Source: Gammaproteobacteria bacterium UBA2168
GTDB lineage: Bacteria; Pseudomonadota; Gammaproteobacteria; Pseudomonadales; Azotimanducaceae
DNA: 27,161 bases
Assembly: GCA_002327525.1 (NCBI GenBank)
Contig: DCWG01000115.1
Location: 1-27,161, forward strand
Reading direction: 5' to 3'
The notes under the pieces: generated by a model
The model's database searches: none
What the model was told of the DNA's origin: nothing
Seen by the model: the letters and a program-made list of their open reading frames with translations, nothing else
Part shown: positions 8,655 to 15,565 of the stretch, piece by piece
Position numbering within the stretch: the stretch's first letter is position 1
How the letters are laid out: each line of letters starts with the position of its first letter
Program-made: the position numbers and the translations under genes

Positions 8655-9727
8655 GCCGCATCCTGTTTACGGGTGGGGGTAGTGCCGGGCATGTGATTCC
8701 GGCTCTGCCGGTCGTGCGCGCCTGTCTCGACCGGGGAGACACGGTGGATTTCATCGGCAGCCATAGCGGGTTAGAGCAGCGGCTCGTAGAGGGCATGGGT
8801 GTGCGCTACCACGGCATCACCACGGGCAAGCTGCGCCGGTATTTTTCGGTCGCTAACCTGGTGGATGCCTTTCGTGTGTTGGGTGGCTGTTGGCAGGCGT
8901 TCCGGATGCTTGGCCGGATCAGTCCCGATGTGGTTTTTTCCAAGGGTGGCTTCGTCAGCTTTCCTGTGGTAATAGCGGCCTGGCTGCGGCGGATTCCGGT
9001 GGTTGCCCACGAATCCGATTACTCGCCGGGGCTTGCCAATCGGCTGTCTATGCCTTTCATCGAGGTTCTGTGTACCAACTTTCTGGAGACCTGTCCCGCT
9101 CGCTTTAAGGGTCGCGTGGTGCATAGCGGAACGCCGGTGCGCAGGGAGCTGATGGAGGGATCGGCCGTACGCGCTCGCGAACGGTTGGGCGTTCCCCCCG
9201 ATCGCGGTGTTCTCGTGGTGACGGGGGGTAGCCTCGGCGCGGATGCGCTCAATGCAGTGGTGCGCGAGGCGCTCGATGCTTTGCTCAAAGGCTTCGATGT
9301 GGTGCACGTGTGCGGAGAAGGCAAAGCGACCGGTCTCAAGCAGCGTGGGTATCACGAATTCGAATACGTCGGTGAGGGATGGGGTGACCTGCTTGCTGCA
9401 GCGGATGTGGTGGTTTCACGGGCCGGGGCCAATGCCCTGTTCGAATTGTTGACTCTCGCCAAACCGATGTTGCTCGTTCCTCTGCCGGCCAGAGCAAGTC
9501 GCGGCGATCAAATCGAGAACGCCGAGTTCGCGCGTGTGCATGGCTATGCCGAAGTGATCGCGGAAAGCGAACTCGATGCGGCATCGCTGTGTGAGTGCGT
9601 GGAGAAGATCTTTCGCGCTCGCCCGGACTGGTTACGTTCGCTCGAGCGCTTCGAACGACCGCAAGCGGAGGTGCGTCTGGTGCAGGTGCTCGACGACGTG
9701 CTGGGGAAGGGAGAAGCGTTGAGCTAA
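8651..9727 (+). CDS. MurG-like UDP-N-acetylglucosamine transferase (GT28 family)
   Basis: Two-domain GT-B glycosyltransferase of 358 residues. It has the N-terminal loop TGGGSAGHVIPALPV (7-21), FSKGGFVSFPVV, AHESDYSPGLANRL, and the C-terminal UDP-GlcNAc-site pattern VVSRAGANALFELLTLAKP followed by SRGDQIENA. MurG adds GlcNAc to lipid I at the inner face of the cytoplasmic membrane. The details (GSHSGLEQRLVE, TTGKLRRYFSVANLVDAFRV) resemble Clostridium/Bacillus-type MurG rather than the usual proteobacterial one, and the gene is not in a division/cell-wall cluster. It could be a second MurG or a related transferase. It overlaps hda by 4 nt (GTGA), so it belongs to that operon. Similarity judged from memory. 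Confidence 0.8.
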   Translation: MSRILFTGGGSAGHVIPALPVVRACLDRGDTVDFIGSHSGLEQRLVEGMGVRYHGITTGKLRRYFSVANLVDAFRVLGGCWQAFRMLGRISPDVVFSKGGFVSFPVVIAAWLRRIPVVAHESDYSPGLANRLSMPFIEVLCTNFLETCPARFKGRVVHSGTPVRRELMEGSAVRARERLGVPPDRGVLVVTGGSLGADALNAVVREALDALLKGFDVVHVCGEGKATGLKQRGYHEFEYVGEGWGDLLAAADVVVSRAGANALFELLTLAKPMLLVPLPARASRGDQIENAEFARVHGYAEVIAESELDAASLCECVEKIFRARPDWLRSLERFERPQAEVRLVQVLDDVLGKGEALS

Positions 9728-9730
9728 ACT
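9725..9730 (+). promoter_or_regulatory. Possible -10 element upstream of the serA-type gene
   Basis: TAAACT within GCTAAACTGC (9723-9732) overlaps the stop codon of the MurG-like gene and lies 51 nt before the next ATG. It matches the 10-mer found upstream of purM and the cold-shock-domain gene. The -35 region is weak. Confidence 0.25.
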
Positions 9731-9731
9731 G

Positions 9732-9750
9732 CTGCGCCTTCAGGGCGCAG
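9732..9750 (+). other. Hairpin between the MurG-like gene and serA
   Basis: CTGCGCC and GGCGCAG form a perfect 7-bp stem around a 5-base loop, just after the MurG-like stop codon. No T-run follows, so it is not a standard intrinsic terminator. It may stabilise or modulate the serA leader, or be incidental. Confidence 0.45.
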
Positions 9751-9781
9751 GCACCGAACGACAGAAGACGACAGAGGACAC

Positions 9782-10963
9782 ATGCACAAGATCCGCACTT
9801 TCAATCAGATAGCGGTACGGGGACTGGACCGCTTTGCCCGGGATTCGTACGAGGTCGGGAGCGAGATTTCGGGCCCGCACGGAATTCTGTTGCGCAGCCA
9901 CAAGCTGCAGGTCGATGAACTCTCCGCCAGCGTACGAGCGGTGGCGCGGGCTGGTGCTGGCTACAACAACGTACCGGTGGAAGCCTGTACAGATCGCGGC
10001 ATCGTGGTGTTCAACACACCGGGTGCCAACGCCAATTCCGTGAAGGAGCTGGTGCTTGCGGCCCTGCTCATCGCTTCGCGTGATCTGGTGGGTGGCATCG
10101 AGTTCGTGAATTCGCTGGCGGGCATGGACGACGAGGCGGAACTCAATGCGCTGGTCGAGGCAGAGAAAAAGCGTTTCAAGGGACACGAGCTGTATGGCAA
10201 GTCTCTCGGTGTGGTGGGTCTCGGGGCGATTGGCTCTCTGGTGGCGCGGGCCGCACTCGACCTCGGCATGGATGTCTACGGCTTTGATCCGGCGATTTCG
10301 GTGGATGCCGCGTGGCGGCTGCCAAGCGAGGTGCAGCGTATGGAGAATCTGCCGAGCCTGTTTGCGCGATCGGACTACGTGACGCTGCACGTACCGTTGA
10401 TCGAGGAAACGCGGGGCCTGATTAATGAGGAGAGCCTGCGTTCCTTTCGCAGGGGCAGCGTGCTGCTCAATTTCGCCCGTCAGCCGATCGTCGACTCGGC
10501 TGCACTGGAGCGGGCGCTTGACGACGGTCACGTGTCGCACTACGTGGCGGATTTTCCGGTGCCCGGGCTCACCGGGCATCCCGGGGTTCGTCTCACGCCG
10601 CACCTCGGTGCCAGCACCGAGGAAGCTGAGGAGAACTGTGCCGTCATGGCCGCCAACCAGCTGATCGACTTTCTGGAGACCGGCAACATCAACAATTCAG
10701 TGAACTTCCCGGTCGTGACCCTCGAGGTCAACGAGGGCTACCGGTTGGCGGTGACCAACCGCAATGTGCCCGGCATGCTCGGCCAGATGACGTCAGTGCT
10801 GGCCGAGCGGCGCATCAATGTGATCGACATGCTGAACAAGAGCCGGGGAGAAGTGGCGTACAACCTCATCGATCTGGCGGAGAAACCCGGGCAGGAGCTG
10901 ATCGAATATATCCGTGCCATCGAGAGCGTGATCAATGTTCGCGAGTTCGAAAACGGATCTTAA
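9782..10963 (+). CDS. serA: D-3-phosphoglycerate dehydrogenase-like protein with ACT domain
   Basis: NAD-dependent D-2-hydroxyacid dehydrogenase of 393 residues; the likely reaction is the first step of serine synthesis. The substrate/catalytic domain includes NTPGANANSVKEL (78-90). The NAD-binding Rossmann loop is GLGAIG (146-151), the catalytic Arg is R233 (NFARQPIVD) and the catalytic His is H274 (TPHLGAST). A C-terminal ACT domain (about 320-393, RNVPGMLGQMTSVLAE) suggests amino-acid control. The usual active-site Glu between Arg and His is absent: the segment reads VADFPVPGLTGHPG, a pattern I associate with Firmicutes-type SerA. A ribosome site (AGAGGA) precedes the ATG. It converges on the next gene with only 4 nt between stops. 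Confidence 0.85.
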   Translation: MHKIRTFNQIAVRGLDRFARDSYEVGSEISGPHGILLRSHKLQVDELSASVRAVARAGAGYNNVPVEACTDRGIVVFNTPGANANSVKELVLAALLIASRDLVGGIEFVNSLAGMDDEAELNALVEAEKKRFKGHELYGKSLGVVGLGAIGSLVARAALDLGMDVYGFDPAISVDAAWRLPSEVQRMENLPSLFARSDYVTLHVPLIEETRGLINEESLRSFRRGSVLLNFARQPIVDSAALERALDDGHVSHYVADFPVPGLTGHPGVRLTPHLGASTEEAEENCAVMAANQLIDFLETGNINNSVNFPVVTLEVNEGYRLAVTNRNVPGMLGQMTSVLAERRINVIDMLNKSRGEVAYNLIDLAEKPGQELIEYIRAIESVINVREFENGS

Positions 10964-10967
10964 CCGA

Positions 10968-11378
10968 CTACGACCGGGGCGACTCCGGATCGCGGCTGTC
11001 GAGGCGGTAGATGTAGCGTTCTGGGTCGAATCCGGGTAACTCTCCGGGACGGCCGACCAGTACGGCGGTCACCGGGTAGATGCGCTCACCAAAGCGCACG
11101 CGCACCCTGAGGTCTTTCTTCAGATGCTGGAACCACCTGCGCCCCTCGGCCGGGTCTATATAGAGCATTTTATCGCGCACCGCGTAGTTGATCTGCACCG
11201 AATACGGATCGCTGGGTCGAGTCTCCAGTTCGAGGTAGGGCGTGTCGGTGAACGACCAGTCCTCTATTCGGGTATGGACCACCTCCCCTTGGAGCTTTCC
11301 GCCCGGGAATATGGCCAGTGGACCGCCGCAGGATGCGAGCAGCATTGTGGCGATGAGTATCGGGATTTTCGAGAGCAT
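10968..11378 (-). CDS. Small lipoprotein, possible split-barrel (pyridoxamine-oxidase-like) fold
   Basis: From ATG 11378 the protein is 136 residues and begins with a lipoprotein signal peptide ending in the lipobox LLASC, with Cys17 as the lipidation site. An upstream in-frame ATG at 11438 would add 20 polar residues and spoil the signal, so the later start is chosen. The mature part (WSFTDTPYLELETRPSDPYS, then LYIDPAEGRRWFQ and VRVRFGERIYPV) looks like small beta-barrel proteins of the flavin-reductase/pyridoxamine-oxidase-like group. That fold call is from pattern only and no function is assigned. It is a single gene convergent with serA. Confidence 0.75.
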   Translation of the reverse strand: MLSKIPILIATMLLASCGGPLAIFPGGKLQGEVVHTRIEDWSFTDTPYLELETRPSDPYSVQINYAVRDKMLYIDPAEGRRWFQHLKKDLRVRVRFGERIYPVTAVLVGRPGELPGFDPERYIYRLDSRDPESPRS

Positions 11379-11514
11379 GGTCGGGCGACTCCGGTCAGCT
11401 GAGTTGTGGTGATGCGTGACGAGCGGATGGCGGCACATCGCTCGGTCGATGTCGATAGCCCGGTGCCGCCGTTCTCAGCATCTGCTTACCCGCACGCAAG
11501 CGATCTTCGGGAGG

Positions 11515-13302
11515 TCAATGCGTCCGGCGTGAGATACCGTGGCGAATGCCCCGGCGCGCCTGGCGCCGGGCGAACCTCTGAGGATCCAGGAGTGACAAAG
11601 CATCCCGGGTCAGGGGTTCGAAGTGCCCCGTGATCGTGCTTGCGATGACCGCGCCCGCGAACGGCGCGCTGGTGGTTCCCATTGAGCCATGCCCGGTGGA
11701 GACGTAGAGCGGATGTCCCTCCCATGGTAGGCGGCCGACGGCCGGCGTGCGGTCGGATGTCACGCAACGTGGGCCGCGCATGCTGGCCCGCCAGGTATGA
11801 GGACGGCCCTGCAGGCGGTCGAGGTTGGAGCGCCTGCTGTCTGAGGTATCCCATTCACTGTATTCGTATGTCGCCCCCACCGCGAGGACGTTCTCGTCGA
11901 GCGGCACCAGATAGCCCCTGCCGACCAGGGGCACACGTGGACGCTCGGCCATGGAAACGAGTTCCAGCTGGCCGAAGACGTCGGCCAATTCCAGTGTCGA
12001 TGCCCCGGAATGAGTGCGAGCGGCGGAGCCGTTGGCCAGCACGGTTATGCCTCGGAGCGCGCATGGCAGCTCGCAAGAACGCAGCTCGATATCTGGATGA
12101 TCCAGCAGATTTGCGCATAAAACCGGTAAGTCGACCACCGCCGCACCGCGAAACCACAACGCGTCATCGTCAATGGGCCAGGCTGCCAATCGACTGGCAG
12201 CGTCGGCGTCGAGTCGCTCTATCCAGTCGCCACTCGACTCGTAAGTACTCGCGATACGCTGCATCTTCGCACCGCTCATGTTGGGTCCCGTCAGCTGCAT
12301 CGCGCCGCTGGCGGTGACGCCGGGAAACGATGCCGTGCTGGTGGTCGCGTAGTGATAGGCGTGCGCCCGTAGCATTGCTTGCGGGCTGGCGGCGCCGAGT
12401 AAGCGTCCGTGCTGGGTGGTGCAGCCAACCCCGGATCCTCCGGTGAGGGGCGCCGGATACGGATCCCACACGGTGACAGGCACTCCGGCTTCGGCCAGGT
12501 GCCGGGCCAGTGCGGCACCCGCGATTCCGGCACCCGCGATGTCTACCTGGCCGGGTGCAGCAGGTGGGGAGGGTGTGCTGACGGACATCACGCCGGTCAG
12601 CGACTCCCGCTTGTGCGGGCGCTGGTCGACTCGGCGCATCTCGAAGCCGGCTGCCGTCAGGGCACGGCGTACGCGCCCGGCTGCCGTGAAGGTACTGACG
12701 GTGGCTCCTGATGCGGACAATGGGCCGATGCGTTTCATCGTCGCTTCCTCCCACAGAGCCGGATTACGGTCCGGGGCGAAACCGTCGAGAAACCATGCAT
12801 CGATCCCTCGGGGATGACGGCCTGAGATGTCGTCCAGGCCCTCTGTCGCGTCGCCCAGGTACAAGGACAGCGTAATCTGCCCATCGGCCAGACGGCGGCG
12901 GTGCCAGCCGGAGAAGAGCGGCGGCTGCACGGCGGCGAGTTCGTCGTACAGCGGTAGTTCGTGACGCCGCTCGGCAGTGATTCGCCCGAAGTCCTTCCTG
13001 GACAACGGCTGCGCTTCGAAGCTGATGAAGTGCAAACGTATGCTCAGTTCGAGCGCCGTGTGCGCCGCGACCGCAAAATTGAGCCCGGTCCCGAAGCCGA
13101 ACTCGCCGATCACGAAGTCGTGGGCACGTGCCATACGCCCCGCGACATCCGCCGGTTGCATGAACACGCGCTGTACCTCAGATGCGCCGTCCGCGCTGTG
13201 GTAGATGTCCTGAAAATCCTCCGAGTACGGAACGCCGTTGCGCCAGACGATGTGGGCAGGTCGGATCACGTCGCGACGGGCCGGGTCGGATCCAGGATCC
13301 AT
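11515..13302 (-). CDS. mnmC: Bifunctional tRNA mnm5s2U34 biosynthesis protein MnmC
   Basis: The two activities convert cmnm5(s2)U at tRNA wobble position 34 to mnm5(s2)U. The N-terminal half is the SAM-dependent methyltransferase: EFGFGTGLNF (about 67-76), DAWFLDGFAPDRNP (about 168-181) and RPHKRESLTG. The C-terminal half is the FAD-dependent demodification domain, with the dinucleotide loop GAGIAGAALARHLAEAGV (257-274) and DRTPAVGRLPW near the end. The length of about 595 is somewhat below E. coli MnmC (about 668). The ATG at 13302 has TGGAG just upstream but overlaps the end of sseA by 37 nt. A GTG at 13269 would make a tight GTGA junction and still keep the family N-terminus (IRPAHIVWRNGVPYSEDF), so either start is possible. 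Confidence 0.92.
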   Translation of the reverse strand: MDPGSDPARRDVIRPAHIVWRNGVPYSEDFQDIYHSADGASEVQRVFMQPADVAGRMARAHDFVIGEFGFGTGLNFAVAAHTALELSIRLHFISFEAQPLSRKDFGRITAERRHELPLYDELAAVQPPLFSGWHRRRLADGQITLSLYLGDATEGLDDISGRHPRGIDAWFLDGFAPDRNPALWEEATMKRIGPLSASGATVSTFTAAGRVRRALTAAGFEMRRVDQRPHKRESLTGVMSVSTPSPPAAPGQVDIAGAGIAGAALARHLAEAGVPVTVWDPYPAPLTGGSGVGCTTQHGRLLGAASPQAMLRAHAYHYATTSTASFPGVTASGAMQLTGPNMSGAKMQRIASTYESSGDWIERLDADAASRLAAWPIDDDALWFRGAAVVDLPVLCANLLDHPDIELRSCELPCALRGITVLANGSAARTHSGASTLELADVFGQLELVSMAERPRVPLVGRGYLVPLDENVLAVGATYEYSEWDTSDSRRSNLDRLQGRPHTWRASMRGPRCVTSDRTPAVGRLPWEGHPLYVSTGHGSMGTTSAPFAGAVIASTITGHFEPLTRDALSLLDPQRFARRQARRGIRHGISRRTH

Positions 13303-14075
13303 TCGCTCCAGGATCCTGGATAAAGAGCGGATTCGGGCAGCCCAGCGTGACGCATGGCCAGTACGTTGTGGGCAGCGGTGACGCCCGATCCGCAGTAACA
13401 CACCGGCCGCTCGAATTCGGAGAAGCGCTGGCGCAACGCTGCAGGCGGCAGAAAGTGCCCCCCGGTGTCCAGGTTCTGCTGAAAAGGACGGCAGATCGCG
13501 CCGGGGATGTGCCCCGCTACGGGGTCGATGGGTTCGTCGATGCCGTGGAAGCGGTTCTCCGCGCGGGCGTCGATCAGCTGGTAGGGGTGTGGTGCGGTGA
13601 GTTCATCGACACGCACGATCCGCGTCAGCGCTTCGCGGCGCCGGAACGTACCGGGATTGGGTGTTTGCCGGATCTTTTCCAGCGGGCCTCGCCAGGCGGA
13701 GATGCCCCCATCCAGTACCGCCGCGTTCTCGTGTCCCAGCCAGCGCGCCAGCCACCAGGCGCGGGCTGCGAAGGCGCCCCCGGCATCGTCGTAGACGATG
13801 AGTTGCGCATCCTCATTCAGGCCCTTGCGGCGAAGACAATCACTGAGATCAGCGGCATCGGGCAGGGGATGCCGGCCACCGGAGCCGGGCGATGAAGCCA
13901 GATCGGCATCGAGATCGGCCCGCTGGGCACCCGAAATGTGTCCCTCGGCGAAGGCGCGCTCTCCGAACAGCGGGTCGGCCAGGCTGGCGCGACAATCCAG
14001 CACGCAGGCCTGGTCAAGTATCCGTTCTAGCTGAGCGGTCGAGATCAATGTCGTAAACGCTGGCGAAGAAGACAC
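13266..14075 (-). CDS. sseA: 3-mercaptopyruvate/thiosulfate sulfurtransferase (tandem rhodanese)
   Basis: Two rhodanese domains in 269 residues: an inactive N-terminal one (about 9-130) and a catalytic C-terminal one (about 155-265). The active-site loop is CGSGVTA with the persulfide-forming Cys228; this loop type is typical of mercaptopyruvate sulfurtransferases, whereas classical rhodanese has CRxGxR/T. The family segments LDGGISAWRGPLEK and GHIPGAICRPFQQNLD are clear. The start is GTG at 14075. It sits directly before mnmC with overlapping ends, so sulfur transfer and modification of a thiolated tRNA base may be co-expressed; the link is suggestive only. Confidence 0.93.
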   Translation of the reverse strand: MSSSPAFTTLISTAQLERILDQACVLDCRASLADPLFGERAFAEGHISGAQRADLDADLASSPGSGGRHPLPDAADLSDCLRRKGLNEDAQLIVYDDAGGAFAARAWWLARWLGHENAAVLDGGISAWRGPLEKIRQTPNPGTFRRREALTRIVRVDELTAPHPYQLIDARAENRFHGIDEPIDPVAGHIPGAICRPFQQNLDTGGHFLPPAALRQRFSEFERPVCYCGSGVTAAHNVLAMRHAGLPESALYPGSWSEWILDPTRPVAT

Positions 14076-14143
14076 TTTCTTGACTGAAAACTTCCGGTTT
14101 GCTTGTTTATAACTTGCGAATCCGTGCAGAATTCCAAGCTAGC

Positions 14144-14168
14144 ATTGTCAATATCATGTTGTCACAAT
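14144..14168. repeat. Interrupted inverted repeat in the sseA/desaturase gap
   Basis: ATTGT and ACAAT flank 15 bases in the 207-bp divergent region; the inner part also carries two TTGTCA copies. On the minus strand TTGACA occurs here, but no -10 follows at the right distance. This could be a regulator site for either gene, but the match is short. Confidence 0.25.
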
Positions 14169-14282
14169 CGCGCCCGCGGCTCAGCACCCTCAGCAAGAGG
14201 GACACTTCATTGGGACATCTTACCGGGTCACGGTACCTCGACGTCACTTTGATGAGCAATTGCTGAATCGAGTCTTCTGGAT

Positions 14283-15011
14283 TTGCTTGCTGACGGGGTG
14301 TGGGGTCTTTCTGGTTGGGGCATCCTTGCCTACACACTGATCCTCACGCATATCACCGTCGTAAGCGTGACGGTGTATCTGCACCGTCACTCCGCACATT
14401 GCGTGCTGGATCTGCATCCGTCGCTCGCGCATTGCTTCCGCTTCTGGTTGTGGATGACCACGGGCATGGTCACTTGCGAATGGATCGCCATACACCGCAA
14501 ACACCATGCTAAGTGCGAGACAGAGGATGATCCTCACGGTCCGGTGATACAGGGGCTTGCGAACATCATGTTGTGCGGTGTGGAAGCCTACCGCAGCGAA
14601 GCGACCAACGAGGAGACCCTCACCCGCTGCGGCAAGGGCTGTCCGGATGATTGGATTGAGCGCAATCTGTACGCACGTTCCTCGGCGTTCGGTGTCGCCT
14701 CGATGCTGGTGGTCGATCTGATGTTGTTTGGCGCCAATGGGGCAACCGTGTGGGCGGTGCAGATCATCTGGATTCCCTTCCTCGTGGCGGGCATGCTCAA
14801 TGGCGTGGGCCATTACCGGGGCTATCGCAATTTCGCGTGTCCCGATGCGGCGACCAACATCTTGCCGTGGGGCATTCTCATCGGCGGTGAAGAACTGCTG
14901 GATGCCCTGCGAACCTGGTGTGTCCGCGCGCAGGAGTCGGGTATGTCTACCCTTCGTGAGTTCGTGGAAGATCTGAAGAGTTACAGCGCCACGAAATTGG
15001 TGAGAGCATAA
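14283..15011 (+). CDS. Fatty-acid desaturase with an internal in-frame deletion (third His box missing)
   Basis: The N-terminal two thirds clearly match bacterial acyl-CoA/acyl-lipid delta-9-type desaturases: His box I HRHSAH (34-39), box II HRKHH (71-75), membrane helices, GHYRGYRNF (176-184) and LPWGILIGGEEL (194-205). In the family HNNHH should follow GGEEL. Here the chain goes straight to LDALRTWCVRAQESGMSTL, which resembles the normal C-terminal end of these enzymes. The protein is 242 residues where I expect about 380-400. The di-iron site cannot be complete, so it is probably inactive. The start is unclear: TTG 14283 is used, CTG 14277 is also possible, and an ATG at 14252 is in another frame and stops at once. 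Probably a decaying gene. Confidence 0.8.
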   Translation: MLADGVWGLSGWGILAYTLILTHITVVSVTVYLHRHSAHCVLDLHPSLAHCFRFWLWMTTGMVTCEWIAIHRKHHAKCETEDDPHGPVIQGLANIMLCGVEAYRSEATNEETLTRCGKGCPDDWIERNLYARSSAFGVASMLVVDLMLFGANGATVWAVQIIWIPFLVAGMLNGVGHYRGYRNFACPDAATNILPWGILIGGEELLDALRTWCVRAQESGMSTLREFVEDLKSYSATKLVRA

Positions 15012-15036
15012 GTCTTGGACTGGTTCAGATATCTAA

Positions 15037-15474
15037 CTAGGCAACCACCGTCGACACCGGCGGAAGGCTTGCGAACGCGGGCTGTGTAATGGTTACCGAG
15101 TAGTCCCCATCGGCGTAGTCGCCCGTCACGTCGATACCGATAGAACCGAGGGCCGCATCTCCTGCACCCTCCGTGAAAGCGGAACCGGCTAGCGTGGGTG
15201 CCGGGTGACCTTTCGGATTTAGTAACGAAACCCAGCCAGTGGCATCAGTGGCTACGGCCTCGTTCGTCGACATGCCCATGGCGAGCGCGCTTTCGGCCCG
15301 GAGATAGTGATTTCGCACATAGTGGATGGCTGCTTTGTAATTGTCCGACACTACCGTTGACTGTGATTCTTCCACGTAGGTCTCATAGGCTGCGATGGCA
15401 ATTGATGCCACTACCCCGAGGACGAGCACTGCGACGAGCAGTTCGATGAGTGTAAATCCGACGGCATTACGCAT
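15037..15474 (-). CDS. Type IV pilin-like protein (prepilin-type N-terminus)
   Basis: A 145-residue protein with a very short leader, MRNAVG, followed by the class III prepilin signature FTLIELLVAVLVLGVVAS. Glycine is at -1, a methylatable Phe at +1 and Glu at +5, so cleavage by prepilin peptidase is expected. The hydrophobic alpha-1 helix is followed by a small Thr/Ala/Gly-rich globular part (about 40-145). There are no cysteines, so the usual C-terminal disulfide loop of major pilins is absent. No assembly ATPase, platform protein or other pilin gene is in the window. It could be a major pilin of an odd subtype, a minor pilin or a pseudopilin. It lies downstream of argS on the same strand with a 91-nt gap. 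Confidence 0.85.
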   Translation of the reverse strand: MRNAVGFTLIELLVAVLVLGVVASIAIAAYETYVEESQSTVVSDNYKAAIHYVRNHYLRAESALAMGMSTNEAVATDATGWVSLLNPKGHPAPTLAGSAFTEGAGDAALGSIGIDVTGDYADGDYSVTITQPAFASLPPVSTVVA

Positions 15475-15565
15475 ATTTGGTACTGTGCATTCGCGACTAG
15501 GAAAATTCTATAACGGCTCTTACAACGCGGGTTTTTACCGGTGCGCGTGAGAAATGTGAACGAGT

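Noticed and set aside
9740..10603. Open frame of 287 codons on the minus strand
   Set aside because: Antisense to the serA-type gene, whose NAD-binding and ACT motifs are unmistakable.
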